Translations under genes and position numbers: made by a program | In this document: positions 1 to 7,214 of the stretch, piece after piece | How positions within the stretch are numbered: position 1 is the stretch's first letter | Layout of the letters: every line of letters starts with the position of its first letter | The notes under the pieces: model-generated | The model's input: the letters and a program-made list of their open reading frames with translations, nothing else | What the model was told of the DNA's origin: nothing | Databases searched by the model: none | NCBI GenBank assembly: GCA_905371725.1 | Contig: CAJPML010000002.1 | Location: forward strand, 1 to 15,072 | Direction of reading: 5' to 3' | Source of the DNA: Leptotrichia sp. oral taxon 215 | GTDB lineage: Bacteria > Fusobacteriota > Fusobacteriia > Fusobacteriales > Leptotrichiaceae | DNA: 15,072 nt

Positions 1-461
1 TCTTCACCATATTTATAAATCGGACTCATTTCCACATAGTTAGTTATTAATGTTTTTAAAGTATTTTCTGCTTTGGAATTGGCTGTTTCCTCTCCTTTAT
101 CATTTACAATCTTATCTACTGATAAATCAACGAGGTATAGTTCCTCCTTTACTTCATCATATCTTATACCACTACTCAAATACATTTTTCCTTTGCTGTT
201 TTCATCTAGAAAATTCATGCTATAATCAGTTTCTATAAGTATTTTTTCATCTTTAAAATCAACTTTCGGATTCTTTAAAGTTACACTTGCAAGCAAAAAA
301 TTCTTTGTAATCGGAAATTTTTTCTCTGTTTTTTCCTGAATTATCGTTTTTGAGACATGTATCGTTTTATTTGAAAGAAAATCACACGATATAAGTCCAA
401 ACAGCATTACTGCAAATAATAAGATGTACTTTATTGATTTTTTTAGATTTACATTTTTCAT
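1..461 (-). CDS. YceB-like (DUF1439) lipoprotein, C-terminus cut by window edge
   Basis: Translating the minus strand from the ATG at 461 gives 153 uninterrupted codons that run off the left edge. The protein opens with a lipoprotein signal: lysines at residues 2-11, a hydrophobic stretch at 12-25, then the lipobox LISC with the acylated cysteine at residue 26. Aspartate follows the cysteine, which in E. coli holds lipoproteins in the inner membrane; whether that rule applies here is unknown. The mature part (FPITKNFLLASVTLKNP, then alternating strands and the segment KEELYLVDLSVDKI) resembles E. coli YceB/DUF1439 by eye. That family is thought to bind hydrophobic ligands, but its exact role is unknown. 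I chose 461 because AAAGGA lies 9 nt upstream; in-frame ATGs at 470 and 479 have poorer sites. The gene follows uvrA and is probably transcribed separately. The lipoprotein call is firm and the family call moderate. Confidence 0.75.
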   Translation of the reverse strand, partial: MKNVNLKKSIKYILLFAVMLFGLISCDFLSNKTIHVSKTIIQEKTEKKFPITKNFLLASVTLKNPKVDFKDEKILIETDYSMNFLDENSKGKMYLSSGIRYDEVKEELYLVDLSVDKIVNDKGEETANSKAENTLKTLITNYVEMSPIYKYGE

Positions 462-521
462 TTTTTTCATTCCTTTCATTTCTATAATTTATAAATTTAC
501 TTTCCCTATAAACAAAATAAA

Positions 522-550
522 GAATATCCTGAAATTTTTTCAAGATATTC
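522..550 (-). terminator. Probable intrinsic terminator of uvrA
   Basis: GAATATC (522-528) pairs with GATATTC (544-550). After one C/A mismatch, TGAAA (530-534) pairs with TTTCA (538-542) around a TTT loop. On the minus strand the hairpin is followed by TTTATTTTG. It lies about 95 nt beyond the uvrA stop and before the lipoprotein start, so it fits as the uvrA terminator. The stem is AT-rich and the U-tract is interrupted, hence moderate confidence. Confidence 0.5.
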
Positions 551-644
551 CTATTTTAAATCTTTTTTCTTTGTTTTCCTGTATATTTTCTCTGTTAATA
601 GTATTTATTGTATTTTCTGATTCAATATTCTGTATATTTTATTC

Positions 645-3470
645 TTATTTCAGATATTTTTTCAAAAATTTTCCTGTGTGGGATTTTCTTGATTTTACAA
701 TCTGTTCAGGAGTACCTTTAGCAATAATCTGCCCTCCCTTGTGACCGCCTTCAGGTCCTACATCTATGATATAATCCGCAAATTTTATTATATCCAGATT
801 ATGTTCTATTACAAGCACGGTATTTCCCTTTTCTACAAGTCTGTCCAATACAACCAGCAATTTTCTTATATCTTCAAAATGAAGACCTGTTGTAGGTTCA
901 TCAAGTATATAAATAGTTTTTCCCCTTGAAACCTTTGAAAGCTCCGTAGCAAGTTTTATTCTCTGGGCTTCTCCACCTGAAAGGGTAGTTGCAGGCTGTC
1001 CTAGCTTAATATAGTTCATTCCTACATCTATAAGTGTCTGAAGCTTTCTTTCCAGAGCAGGTATCGTCTTAAAGAATTCATAGGCTTCTTCCACTGTCAT
1101 GTCAAGCACTTCTGAAATATTTTTTCCTTTATATTGAACTTCCAGTGTTTCCCTGTTATATCTTTTTCCTTTACACACTTCACATTCCACATATACATCA
1201 GGCAAGAAATTCATCTCAATTTTATTAATTCCTGCTCCTCCACAGGCTTCGCATCTTCCACCTTTTACATTGAAGGAAAATCTTCCTTTAGTGTAACCTC
1301 TTACTTTTGCATCTTTAGTCTGTGAAAATAAATCCCTTATATCGTCAAATATTTTCGTATATGTTGCAGTATTTGATCTTGGAGTTCTTCCAATTGGTGA
1401 CTGATCAATATCTATTACTCTTTCCAAATGTTCAAGTCCATCTATCCCACCATTTTCAAGTGGATAAAGCTTTCCTTTATTCAACCTGTTATGCAGTTCC
1501 GGAAATAACGTCTGATTTATAAGCGAAGATTTTCCGCTTCCTGAAACTCCTGTTACCACTGTAAACACTTCAAGAGGAATACTTACTGTTACATTTTTCA
1601 GATTATTTCCCTTTGCATTCTTAAGTTTTATTTCCTTATCTGATTTTCTTCTTTTTTCAGGAACTTCTATTTTCACTTTTCCTGTAAGATATTTTGCCGT
1701 AAGTGATTTCTTGTTTTTAAGTACTTCCTTAGGTGTTCCTGCCGCAACAACTTCTCCACCATTAATTCCTGCTCCAGGTCCCATATCTATAAGGTAGTCT
1801 GCTTCCCTCATTGTATCTTCATCATGTTCCACCACCACAAGAGTATTACCGATTTCCTTTAAATCCTTCAATGCTTCCAGAAGCCTGTCATTATCCCTCT
1901 GATGCAGACCTATGCTTGGCTCATCAAGGACATATATAACTCCTGTAAGACGGCTTCCTATCTGAGTTGCAAGTCTTATTCTCTGTGATTCCCCTCCTGA
2001 CAGAGTTTTTGTCATTCTTGATAATGTAAGATAGTCAAGTCCTACATTTATCATAAACGACAGTCTTTCCTTTATTTCCTTTAATATTTCCGTCGCTATC
2101 TGTTTCTGCTTTTCAGTCAGTTCTATATTTTCATAGAATTCCAGTGCTTCTGTAACACTCATTTCTGTCAGATCTATTATATTTTTTCCATTTACGGTTA
2201 TTGCAAGCACAACATCCTTCAGTCTTTTTCCATGACATGTCTTACATGTCCTGTCTATCATATATTTAGCTTCTATTTCTTCCTTCATTGATTCTGAAGC
2301 AGTCTCCCTGTATCTTCTTTCTATACTTTTTACAAGTCCCTCAAATTCCCTGTAGCCATCATAGCTAAAACTGTCTCCTGACCAGACAAACTTAAATTTC
2401 TTGCTGCTTCCGTGAAATATTATTTCTTTTTCCTTTTCAGTCAGTTCCGAAACCTTTTTATCCATATCTATATTATGGGCCTTTGCCATGGATGTAAAAA
2501 GTTCCCAGCCCCAGCCTTTCTGTGTTGAAGCACCTGGAAAAATTATTCCTCCTTCCCTTAAGGTCAGATCTTCATTTACGATAAGCTTCTTTTCATCAAC
2601 CTCAAGAGTGGAACCAAGTCCATTACAGCTTTCACATGCCCCATAAGGTGCATTAAAAGAAAAAAGCCTAGGCACGATATCAGGAAAAACTACATCAGGA
2701 TGATCGGAACATGCAAAATTTTCACTATATTTAATATCCTTTCCATTTATATTTGCAATTATTTTTCCTTCAGATAGTTCACTTGCTGTTTCCACAGCCT
2801 CTGTCAGCCTGCTGAGAAAATCCTTATCATCATGTTTTATCACTATTCTGTCCACTACAACTTCTATATTGTGTCTCTTATTTTTATCAAGTTCTATGAC
2901 ATCATTCAAATCAAGAATATCTCCATTTACTCTGACTCTTTGAAATCCCTTTTTCTGTAAATTTAAGAATAAATTTTTATGAGTACCTTTCTTATCGATT
3001 ATTACTGGTGCAAGAACTATTAATCTATCCTTTTCTGCACCATTTTCAATTATATTGTCAGTAATTTCCTCAATTGACTGTTTTTCCACCTTTTGACCAC
3101 ATATTGGACAATGTGCCTCACCTATATGTGCCCATAATAATCTCATATAATCATAAATTTCTGTAGTCGTCCCTACAGTTGATCTCGGATTTTTTGAAAC
3201 GCTTTTCTGTTCTATTGATATTGCAGGGGAAAGTCCTTCTATGCTGTCCAGTTCAGGCTTCTGCATCTGTCCTATAAACATTCTTGCATATGCTGAAAGA
3301 CTCTCAACATATCGCCTTTGACCTTCTGAATATATGGTATCAAAGGCAAGGGAAGATTTTCCACTTCCTGAAACTCCTGTAATAACTACAAACTGGTTTT
3401 TGGGTATTTCTATATTTACATTTTTCAGGTTATGTTCCCTTGCTCCTACTATTTTTATCTTATCATTCAT
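645..3470 (-). CDS. uvrA: UvrA, ATPase subunit of the UvrABC excision nuclease
   Basis: UvrA is the DNA-damage sensor of nucleotide excision repair. A dimer loads UvrB at bulky lesions, and UvrC then cuts. The 941-residue product has the usual length and tandem ABC ATPase layout: Walker A GVSGSGKS at 32-39 and again at 641-648, signatures LSGGE at 490-494 and 830-834, and Walker B LDEP near 515-518 and 856-859. The C-terminal zinc module has Cys 740, 743, 763 and 766, the same numbering as I recall for E. coli. The N-terminal module reads Cys254-X2-His257 and Cys279-X2-Cys282, with His where Cys is usual. I start at the ATG at 3470, which aligns with family N-termini (MNDKIKIVGAR). An in-frame GTG at 3491 has AAAAGG closely upstream and would add seven residues, so it remains possible. 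A promoter lies upstream, and the gene appears to be transcribed alone. Confidence 0.98.
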   Translation of the reverse strand: MNDKIKIVGAREHNLKNVNIEIPKNQFVVITGVSGSGKSSLAFDTIYSEGQRRYVESLSAYARMFIGQMQKPELDSIEGLSPAISIEQKSVSKNPRSTVGTTTEIYDYMRLLWAHIGEAHCPICGQKVEKQSIEEITDNIIENGAEKDRLIVLAPVIIDKKGTHKNLFLNLQKKGFQRVRVNGDILDLNDVIELDKNKRHNIEVVVDRIVIKHDDKDFLSRLTEAVETASELSEGKIIANINGKDIKYSENFACSDHPDVVFPDIVPRLFSFNAPYGACESCNGLGSTLEVDEKKLIVNEDLTLREGGIIFPGASTQKGWGWELFTSMAKAHNIDMDKKVSELTEKEKEIIFHGSSKKFKFVWSGDSFSYDGYREFEGLVKSIERRYRETASESMKEEIEAKYMIDRTCKTCHGKRLKDVVLAITVNGKNIIDLTEMSVTEALEFYENIELTEKQKQIATEILKEIKERLSFMINVGLDYLTLSRMTKTLSGGESQRIRLATQIGSRLTGVIYVLDEPSIGLHQRDNDRLLEALKDLKEIGNTLVVVEHDEDTMREADYLIDMGPGAGINGGEVVAAGTPKEVLKNKKSLTAKYLTGKVKIEVPEKRRKSDKEIKLKNAKGNNLKNVTVSIPLEVFTVVTGVSGSGKSSLINQTLFPELHNRLNKGKLYPLENGGIDGLEHLERVIDIDQSPIGRTPRSNTATYTKIFDDIRDLFSQTKDAKVRGYTKGRFSFNVKGGRCEACGGAGINKIEMNFLPDVYVECEVCKGKRYNRETLEVQYKGKNISEVLDMTVEEAYEFFKTIPALERKLQTLIDVGMNYIKLGQPATTLSGGEAQRIKLATELSKVSRGKTIYILDEPTTGLHFEDIRKLLVVLDRLVEKGNTVLVIEHNLDIIKFADYIIDVGPEGGHKGGQIIAKGTPEQIVKSRKSHTGKFLKKYLK

Positions 3471-3520
3471 TCCAATAAAATTTCCTTTCACTTTACCTTT
3501 TAATTAAAAACACATAATTT

Positions 3521-3549
3521 AATATACTATATTATTTAGAAAAAAACAA
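3521..3549 (-). promoter_or_regulatory. Sigma-70-type promoter for uvrA
   Basis: On the minus strand TTGTTT (3549-3544) and TATATT (3526-3521) are separated by 17 bp, both close to the -35 and -10 consensus. The promoter sits between the rpmA terminator and the uvrA start. No palindrome resembling a LexA or SOS box is evident around it. Confidence 0.6.
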
Positions 3550-3564
3550 GTTTTATTATATTGC

Positions 3565-3598
3565 AAAAAAAGACAGATTACATAAAGAATCTGCCTTT
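3565..3598 (-). terminator. Intrinsic terminator of the rplU-prp-rpmA operon
   Basis: The 11-bp stem pairs 3588-3598 (AAAGGCAGATT on the minus strand) with 3569-3579 (AATCTGTCTTT). It has one G-T wobble and an 8-nt loop, and the minus strand runs on into seven T residues (3571-3565). It starts 21 nt after the rpmA stop codon. This is the clearest terminator in the window. Confidence 0.88.
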
Positions 3599-3619
3599 CT
3601 AATTATAAATTATCAGTTA

Positions 3620-3913
3620 TTAAGCTTCTTTTCTTTCAGAATAGATACTTACTCTCTTTTTACCTTTTCCAAAAGTTTCAAATTTTACAAATCCGTCAGT
3701 CAAAGCAAATAATGTATAATCTTTACCTAATCCTGCATTAGTTCCTGCATGGAATTTAGTTCCTCTTTGTCTAACAATTATATTTCCAGCTTTTACTGCT
3801 TCACCATCATATTTTTTAACACCTAAATATTTAGGATTGGAATCTCTTCCGTTTCTAGTAGATCCTTGTCCCTTTTTTGAGGCAAACAACTGCAAATTTA
3901 ATTTCAATATCAT
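3620..3913 (-). CDS. rpmA: 50S ribosomal protein L27 with cleavable N-terminal extension
   Basis: L27 is a 97-residue large-subunit protein whose N-terminus reaches the peptidyl-transferase centre. The start reads [10 protein letters not shown] followed by [15 protein letters not shown]. The segment up to Phe10 matches the extension that Prp removes in Staphylococcus aureus (NLQFF|ASKKG), so mature L27 should begin at Ala11. The conserved core [19 protein letters not shown] follows. The ATG at 3913 has GGGAGGT 7 nt upstream, and this ribosome binding site lies inside the last codons of prp, whose stop is only 3 nt away, so the two genes are very likely translationally coupled. A strong terminator follows. 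Family knowledge says the uncleaved extension blocks assembly or function; that this protein is cleaved here is inferred from the motif and the neighbouring protease. Confidence 0.98.
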   Translation of the reverse strand: MILKLNLQLFASKKGQGSTRNGRDSNPKYLGVKKYDGEAVKAGNIIVRQRGTKFHAGTNAGLGKDYTLFALTDGFVKFETFGKGKKRVSIYSERKEA

Positions 3914-3916
3914 TTT

Positions 3917-4255
3917 TTATACCTCCCTAACTCTTATTTCTACATATTTTCCATAACTTTCTTCCACTGCTTTCAAATACGAATACATTGATAAAATTAG
4001 AATTTGCGACTTTTCAATTTCATCATTAGTTAAATTAGATTTATCTAAATCACAGACAATATATCCTTCTTTTTCTTCATATTGAAGCCTGTCATCAAGT
4101 TTCAAAGTTTCCAACAGACCATTTAAAGTCATTTGAGAAACTGAAGAAACAGCTGAACATACTATGTCTTCCCCATATTCACCATGATTAGCGTGTCCTG
4201 TTATTTCAAAATATATAATTCTTTCTTTTTTTTTCAGAAATTTTATTTTTATCAT
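3917..4255 (-). CDS. prp: Prp (YsxB), cysteine protease that trims L27
   Basis: The 112-residue product matches the Prp/YsxB family. The GHANHGEYGEDIVCSA segment gives the catalytic pair His21 and Cys33, 12 residues apart as in S. aureus (His22, Cys34). Prp removes the N-terminal extension of L27 before it enters the 50S subunit. The gene sits between rplU and rpmA, the arrangement typical of bacteria with extended L27. The ATG at 4255 is the earliest possible start because an in-frame TAA immediately precedes it. The upstream sequence GTGTGGTTTAA is a poor ribosome binding site, unlike those of rplU and rpmA, so translation may depend on coupling to rplU, whose stop is 16 nt away. That would keep the protease scarcer than its substrate, which is inference. 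Confidence 0.95.
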   Translation of the reverse strand: MIKIKFLKKKERIIYFEITGHANHGEYGEDIVCSAVSSVSQMTLNGLLETLKLDDRLQYEEKEGYIVCDLDKSNLTNDEIEKSQILILSMYSYLKAVEESYGKYVEIRVREV

Positions 4256-4271
4256 TTAAACCACACATCAA

Positions 4272-4580
4272 TTAAGCATTTATTGATTTAATTTCAATTG
4301 CTGTATATTGCTGTCTGTGTCCTTTTTTTCTGTAGTAAGTTTTTTTATTGTATTTAAAGTTTATTTTTTTGTCACCTTTTCCATGTTCTTTAACTGTAGC
4401 TACAACAGAAGCAGTTCCAACAAAAGGAGTTCCAACTGTTACATTATCTCCTTCTCCTACTAACAAAACTTCTTTGATTTCTACGTCTGAATTTACTTCA
4501 GCTGCTAATTTTTCAACTTTTAATACAGATCCAACTTGAACTTTATACTGTTTTCCACCTGTCTTAATTACTGCAAACAT
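4272..4580 (-). CDS. rplU: 50S ribosomal protein L21
   Basis: L21 is a 23S rRNA-binding large-subunit protein. The 102-residue length is normal for the family. The N-terminus [14 protein letters not shown] and the C-terminal signature [15 protein letters not shown] (residues 77-91) are diagnostic. I chose the ATG at 4580 because GGAGGTGG lies about 7 nt upstream. An in-frame TTG at 4595 would add five residues but overlaps that ribosome binding site and has no family support. It is the first gene of the rplU-prp-rpmA operon, with a consensus promoter and a hairpin in its leader. Confidence 0.98.
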   Translation of the reverse strand: MFAVIKTGGKQYKVQVGSVLKVEKLAAEVNSDVEIKEVLLVGEGDNVTVGTPFVGTASVVATVKEHGKGDKKINFKYNKKTYYRKKGHRQQYTAIEIKSINA

Positions 4581-4610
4581 TTCGTCCACCTCCAAAATTT
4601 CAAAATCGCT

Positions 4611-4637
4611 AAATTATAGGTATTAGCCACCTAATTT
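4611..4637 (-). promoter_or_regulatory. Hairpin in the rplU 5' leader, candidate L21-type control element
   Basis: In the transcribed leader, AAATTAGGT pairs with ACC-TA-TAATTT: 9 bp with a 2-nt bulge, enclosing a 7-nt loop. It lies between the promoter and the rplU ribosome binding site. Leader RNAs before rplU are known in some Firmicutes, but I cannot match this hairpin to a named family. It could be autoregulatory or simply leader structure. Confidence 0.4.
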
Positions 4638-4653
4638 ATGCGTATACTGTGAT

Positions 4654-4682
4654 AATATATCATATTTTACTCTATTTGTCAA
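4654..4682 (-). promoter_or_regulatory. Strong sigma-70-type promoter of rplU-prp-rpmA
   Basis: A perfect -35 TTGACA (4682-4677) and a -10 TATATT (4659-4654) are separated by exactly 17 bp on the minus strand. The -35 lies 4 bp past the stop codon of the upstream HIRAN-like gene, with no room for a terminator between them. This is the best promoter match in the window, as expected for a ribosomal operon. Confidence 0.85.
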
Positions 4683-4685
4683 ACT

Positions 4686-5330
4686 TTAATCTACCAGATA
4701 AATTTTCAATGCAACTTCTCCATCAAAAGGAATAGGAATTGCTATTATCTTCTTTCCAGAATCAATAAGCCTTGCTATTATCTCACTCTGTTCTTTTGGA
4801 AGATATCCTACCCTCTCCTTATTTTCGTTATATGCTGCTACTAAATTTAAGGAAGAGCCGTTAAATTCCCTGAAAAGATCTAGTACATTTGCATACTTCA
4901 TTTTAATATTAAAGTTTCTTATATATTTTATTCCTACCAGATATGTATCCAGCAGAAATATCTGTTTTGATTTTACAGTATATTTATCAATCAGAATTTT
5001 AGCATATTCAAACATCATTTCCTTGCCTGAACGAATCTTTTCTTCTCTTCCATTTTTCTTTTGAATTACAAGAATTCCATTTCCAAATCCATATCCACTT
5101 ACCATATAATTTCTCTGGGTCTTCAAAAATTCAAAATACTCCATCATTTCCTCAAAAATCATCACTTCCTTCTGAGTTACCTGAAATGAACCTTTTTTTA
5201 TTTCTATAGAGTCATTTTCAATATATGAATAATATAGTCTTCCGTCAGAAAAAATTTCTATTTCATAATTTCCTCCATAATAAAGCCCATCAAACTCAAG
5301 TTTTATTCCGATAAATGTATTTGAAAACAT
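4686..5330 (-). CDS. Protein with C-terminal HIRAN-like domain, function unknown
   Basis: The 214-residue protein has no signal peptide or membrane segment. Residues about 126-214 fit the HIRAN pattern: a GIKY strand near 133-136, a charged FREFN segment near 153-157, and the hallmark VGYLPKE at 174-180 followed by the helix IIARLIDSG. HIRAN domains bind DNA ends or damaged DNA and occur in helicases such as HLTF, and also in small stand-alone bacterial proteins of unknown role. Residues 1-120 look like beta strands plus a helix (GGNYEIEIFSDGRLYYSY, then an acidic helix) and I do not recognise them. The ATG at 5330 has AGAGGT 9 nt upstream. A TATAAT (5358-5353) in the 54-nt gap may start transcription, or the gene may continue the upstream operon. 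The ORF is convincing, and the domain call is by eye and moderate. Confidence 0.7.
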   Translation of the reverse strand: MFSNTFIGIKLEFDGLYYGGNYEIEIFSDGRLYYSYIENDSIEIKKGSFQVTQKEVMIFEEMMEYFEFLKTQRNYMVSGYGFGNGILVIQKKNGREEKIRSGKEMMFEYAKILIDKYTVKSKQIFLLDTYLVGIKYIRNFNIKMKYANVLDLFREFNGSSLNLVAAYNENKERVGYLPKEQSEIIARLIDSGKKIIAIPIPFDGEVALKIYLVD

Positions 5331-5352
5331 TTTTCATTCACCTCTTCCGCTT

Positions 5353-5358
5353 ATTATA
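5353..5358 (-). promoter_or_regulatory. Possible -10 element upstream of the HIRAN-like gene
   Basis: A perfect TATAAT occurs on the minus strand in the 54-nt gap before the gene. No good -35 lies 16-18 bp upstream (the 17-bp position reads CTGCTG), so activity is uncertain. Confidence 0.35.
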
Positions 5359-5384
5359 CATGAAATTTACTTTTGCAGCAGTTT

Positions 5385-6359
5385 TTACTTCAGTCCCTCA
5401 AGTTTCCCTTCAAGGAACATTTTAAGATTATTCTCCACTTCATCCATAAGTCTAGTTAGACTTTTTTCAGATTTCCATGCTATATGCGGTGTTATAAGAA
5501 GATTTTCCAGCTCAAACAGTTTTGAATCCTTTTCAATTGGCTCAACGCTAGTAACATCAATTGCTGCTGACTTTATTATTTTATTTTTCAGTGCAAAATA
5601 TAAATCTTCCTGATTTATAACAGGTCCTCTCGCAAGATTCAATATTATCGAACTTTTTTTCATTTTTTTCATTCTTTCAAGATTTATTAAATCCCTTGTT
5701 AATTCCGATAATGGTGTATGAAGTGTTAAAACATCACACTTTTCAAGTACTTCATCTAGTTCATACCTTGTTTCATGGGTGTTTTGAGAATTATTTTCAT
5801 CATACTTTCTTCCAGGAATTTTTGCAACCATTACTTCCATTCCTAAAGTTTCTGCCATTACTGCTACTTTTCTTCCGATATTCCCAAAACCGACTATTCC
5901 AAGAATTTTTCCTTCGGCATCATTTATAGGATAACTTTGAAATTCCGGAATAGTTATATCCAGCCATTTGTTATTCTTTACTTCTTTATTATATTCCGTT
6001 ATTGGTGTCAACTCATTCAACAGATAAGTAATTGCAAGCTGTGCCACTGAATTTGTAGAATAATCTGAGACATTGGCTGTTTTTATACCTTTTTCATTTC
6101 CACCTTCTATGTCAATATGATTAAATCCTGTAGCAGTTATAAGAACCAGCTTTAATTTAGGAGCCTTTTCAAAATGTTCCTTTCTCAATTTAATCCTGTT
6201 TGTTATTATTACATCTGCATCACTTATTCTTTCCACAATTTGCTCTGGATTTGTGTCATCATATTCAATGTATTCTCCATATTTTGAAAATCTTTCTTTA
6301 AGTTCAATTGGTCCTGCTGTTATTCTATCCAGAAAGACTATTTTTAATTTTGTTTCCAT
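5385..6359 (-). CDS. D-2-hydroxyacid dehydrogenase, glycerate dehydrogenase-like
   Basis: This cytosolic NAD(P)-dependent oxidoreductase interconverts D-2-hydroxyacids and 2-oxoacids. The 324 residues show the family layout: a split catalytic domain, the Rossmann motif GFGNIG at 157-162, and the catalytic set Arg244 (LARGP), Glu273 (VEP) and His292 (PHIAW). Overall it most resembles glycerate dehydrogenase/hydroxypyruvate reductase types, but the substrate cannot be fixed from sequence. The acidic residue that usually ends the second Rossmann strand and selects NAD is absent (GMEVMVAKIPGRK at 173-185), so NADPH use is possible. The ATG at 6359 is forced by an upstream in-frame TAA, and AGAGGA is a rather distant 12 nt away. 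It follows the HAD phosphatase gene by 39 nt with no terminator, so the two are probably cotranscribed. Confidence 0.93.
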   Translation of the reverse strand: METKLKIVFLDRITAGPIELKERFSKYGEYIEYDDTNPEQIVERISDADVIITNRIKLRKEHFEKAPKLKLVLITATGFNHIDIEGGNEKGIKTANVSDYSTNSVAQLAITYLLNELTPITEYNKEVKNNKWLDITIPEFQSYPINDAEGKILGIVGFGNIGRKVAVMAETLGMEVMVAKIPGRKYDENNSQNTHETRYELDEVLEKCDVLTLHTPLSELTRDLINLERMKKMKKSSIILNLARGPVINQEDLYFALKNKIIKSAAIDVTSVEPIEKDSKLFELENLLITPHIAWKSEKSLTRLMDEVENNLKMFLEGKLEGLK

Positions 6360-6398
6360 AAGTTAACATCATCCTCTTCCTATTTTTATATTACAAAC

Positions 6399-7136
6399 CT
6401 ATATATCAGATATAATATCCATATCAGGTCTGAGTTTATATACAACGTCTTTTCTTTCTACTATAATCATTGCTTTTTCCCTAAGTTCCTTATCTTTTTT
6501 TATTTTATCCAGCAACTTTTTTGCAGGATTTATAGCTACTGGATTTCCAACTTTTTTAAACATTGTAAAATCTCCTGTTGTATCACCATATGCATAGGAC
6601 TTTTCTAAATCTATGTCATATTTATCGCAATATTCGGCAATGGCTTTTTTCTTACTCTTGGCATCCCACATAGGTATTACTTCTCCAGTAAAAATACCAT
6701 TTTCATCAGTTAAATACTTTGAGGCTGTATAGTTTTTTACATTATACTTTTCAGCCATCTTCCCTACTAGAAAATCTGGACTTCCTGAAATAATAATTAC
6801 TTCATGACCATTTTTTATATGGTAAAGAAGTCTGCTCCTCGTGTATTTATAAACTTTGTTACCCTTTAATTCTATAACTCTTTTTGCCAAAAAATCCATG
6901 TCAGCCTTACTAAAATTTTTCAGTGCCTCCACATAAATTTCTACCAGTTCTTCAAGATAATCATCATAATCTCCTGTTCTGTTTTCCCATCTGGAAAATT
7001 TTTCCTTTACTTTCCCTTCCCATGACATTACATTAATATATTCGTACTTTAAAAGAAGCTTAAAATGTTCAATGAGTAGTGAATTTCTATGAATCGTCCC
7101 ATCAATATCAAAAAATGCTGCTATATTTCTTTTCAT
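6399..7136 (-). CDS. HAD-superfamily phosphatase (SerB-like, subclass IB)
   Basis: The 245-residue protein carries all four HAD motifs: the nucleophile/acid pair Asp10 and Asp12 in FDIDGT, Ser117 in IISGSP, a lysine among KKK at 162-164, and the acidic motif GDTTGD at 184-189. The helical cap between motifs I and II, about 100 residues, fits subclass IB, which includes phosphoserine phosphatase and related enzymes. The substrate is not predictable. I chose the ATG at 7136, with AGGTGA 5 nt upstream, over the GTG at 7145 and ATG at 7142, which overlap that site. The gene has its own strong promoter and leads into the hydroxyacid dehydrogenase gene. A SerB-like enzyme beside a glycerate-type dehydrogenase hints at hydroxyacid or serine-related metabolism, but that is only context. 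Confidence 0.92.
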   Translation of the reverse strand: MKRNIAAFFDIDGTIHRNSLLIEHFKLLLKYEYINVMSWEGKVKEKFSRWENRTGDYDDYLEELVEIYVEALKNFSKADMDFLAKRVIELKGNKVYKYTRSRLLYHIKNGHEVIIISGSPDFLVGKMAEKYNVKNYTASKYLTDENGIFTGEVIPMWDAKSKKKAIAEYCDKYDIDLEKSYAYGDTTGDFTMFKKVGNPVAINPAKKLLDKIKKDKELREKAMIIVERKDVVYKLRPDMDIISDI

Positions 7137-7164
7137 ACACATCACCTATTTTTGCTTTATTTAT

Positions 7165-7193
7165 ATTATATACTATAATACTAATAAAAACAA
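7165..7193 (-). promoter_or_regulatory. Promoter for the HAD phosphatase and hydroxyacid dehydrogenase genes
   Basis: TTGTTT (7193-7188) and a perfect TATAAT (7170-7165) are 17 bp apart on the minus strand, about 30 nt before the start codon. The -35 ends 21 bp from the left end of the long palindrome at 7215, so that element lies just upstream of an intact promoter. Confidence 0.75.
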
Positions 7194-7214
7194 GCTGATT
7201 ACTACATAGATGAA

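Noticed and set aside
579..640. 11-bp direct repeat CTGTATATTTT at 579-589 and 630-640
   Set aside because: It is short and AT-rich with only two copies, and no function is apparent; chance is likely in this base composition.
424..744. Plus-strand open frame antisense to the lipoprotein start and the uvrA end
   Set aside because: It is Phe/Ile-rich sequence arising from AT-rich DNA, with no ribosome binding site or recognisable domain. The minus-strand genes explain both ends.
6360..6375. ATGATG just upstream of the hydroxyacid dehydrogenase, closer to AGAGGA than the chosen start
   Set aside because: It is out of frame with the enzyme, and the in-frame codon two positions before the chosen ATG is a TAA stop.
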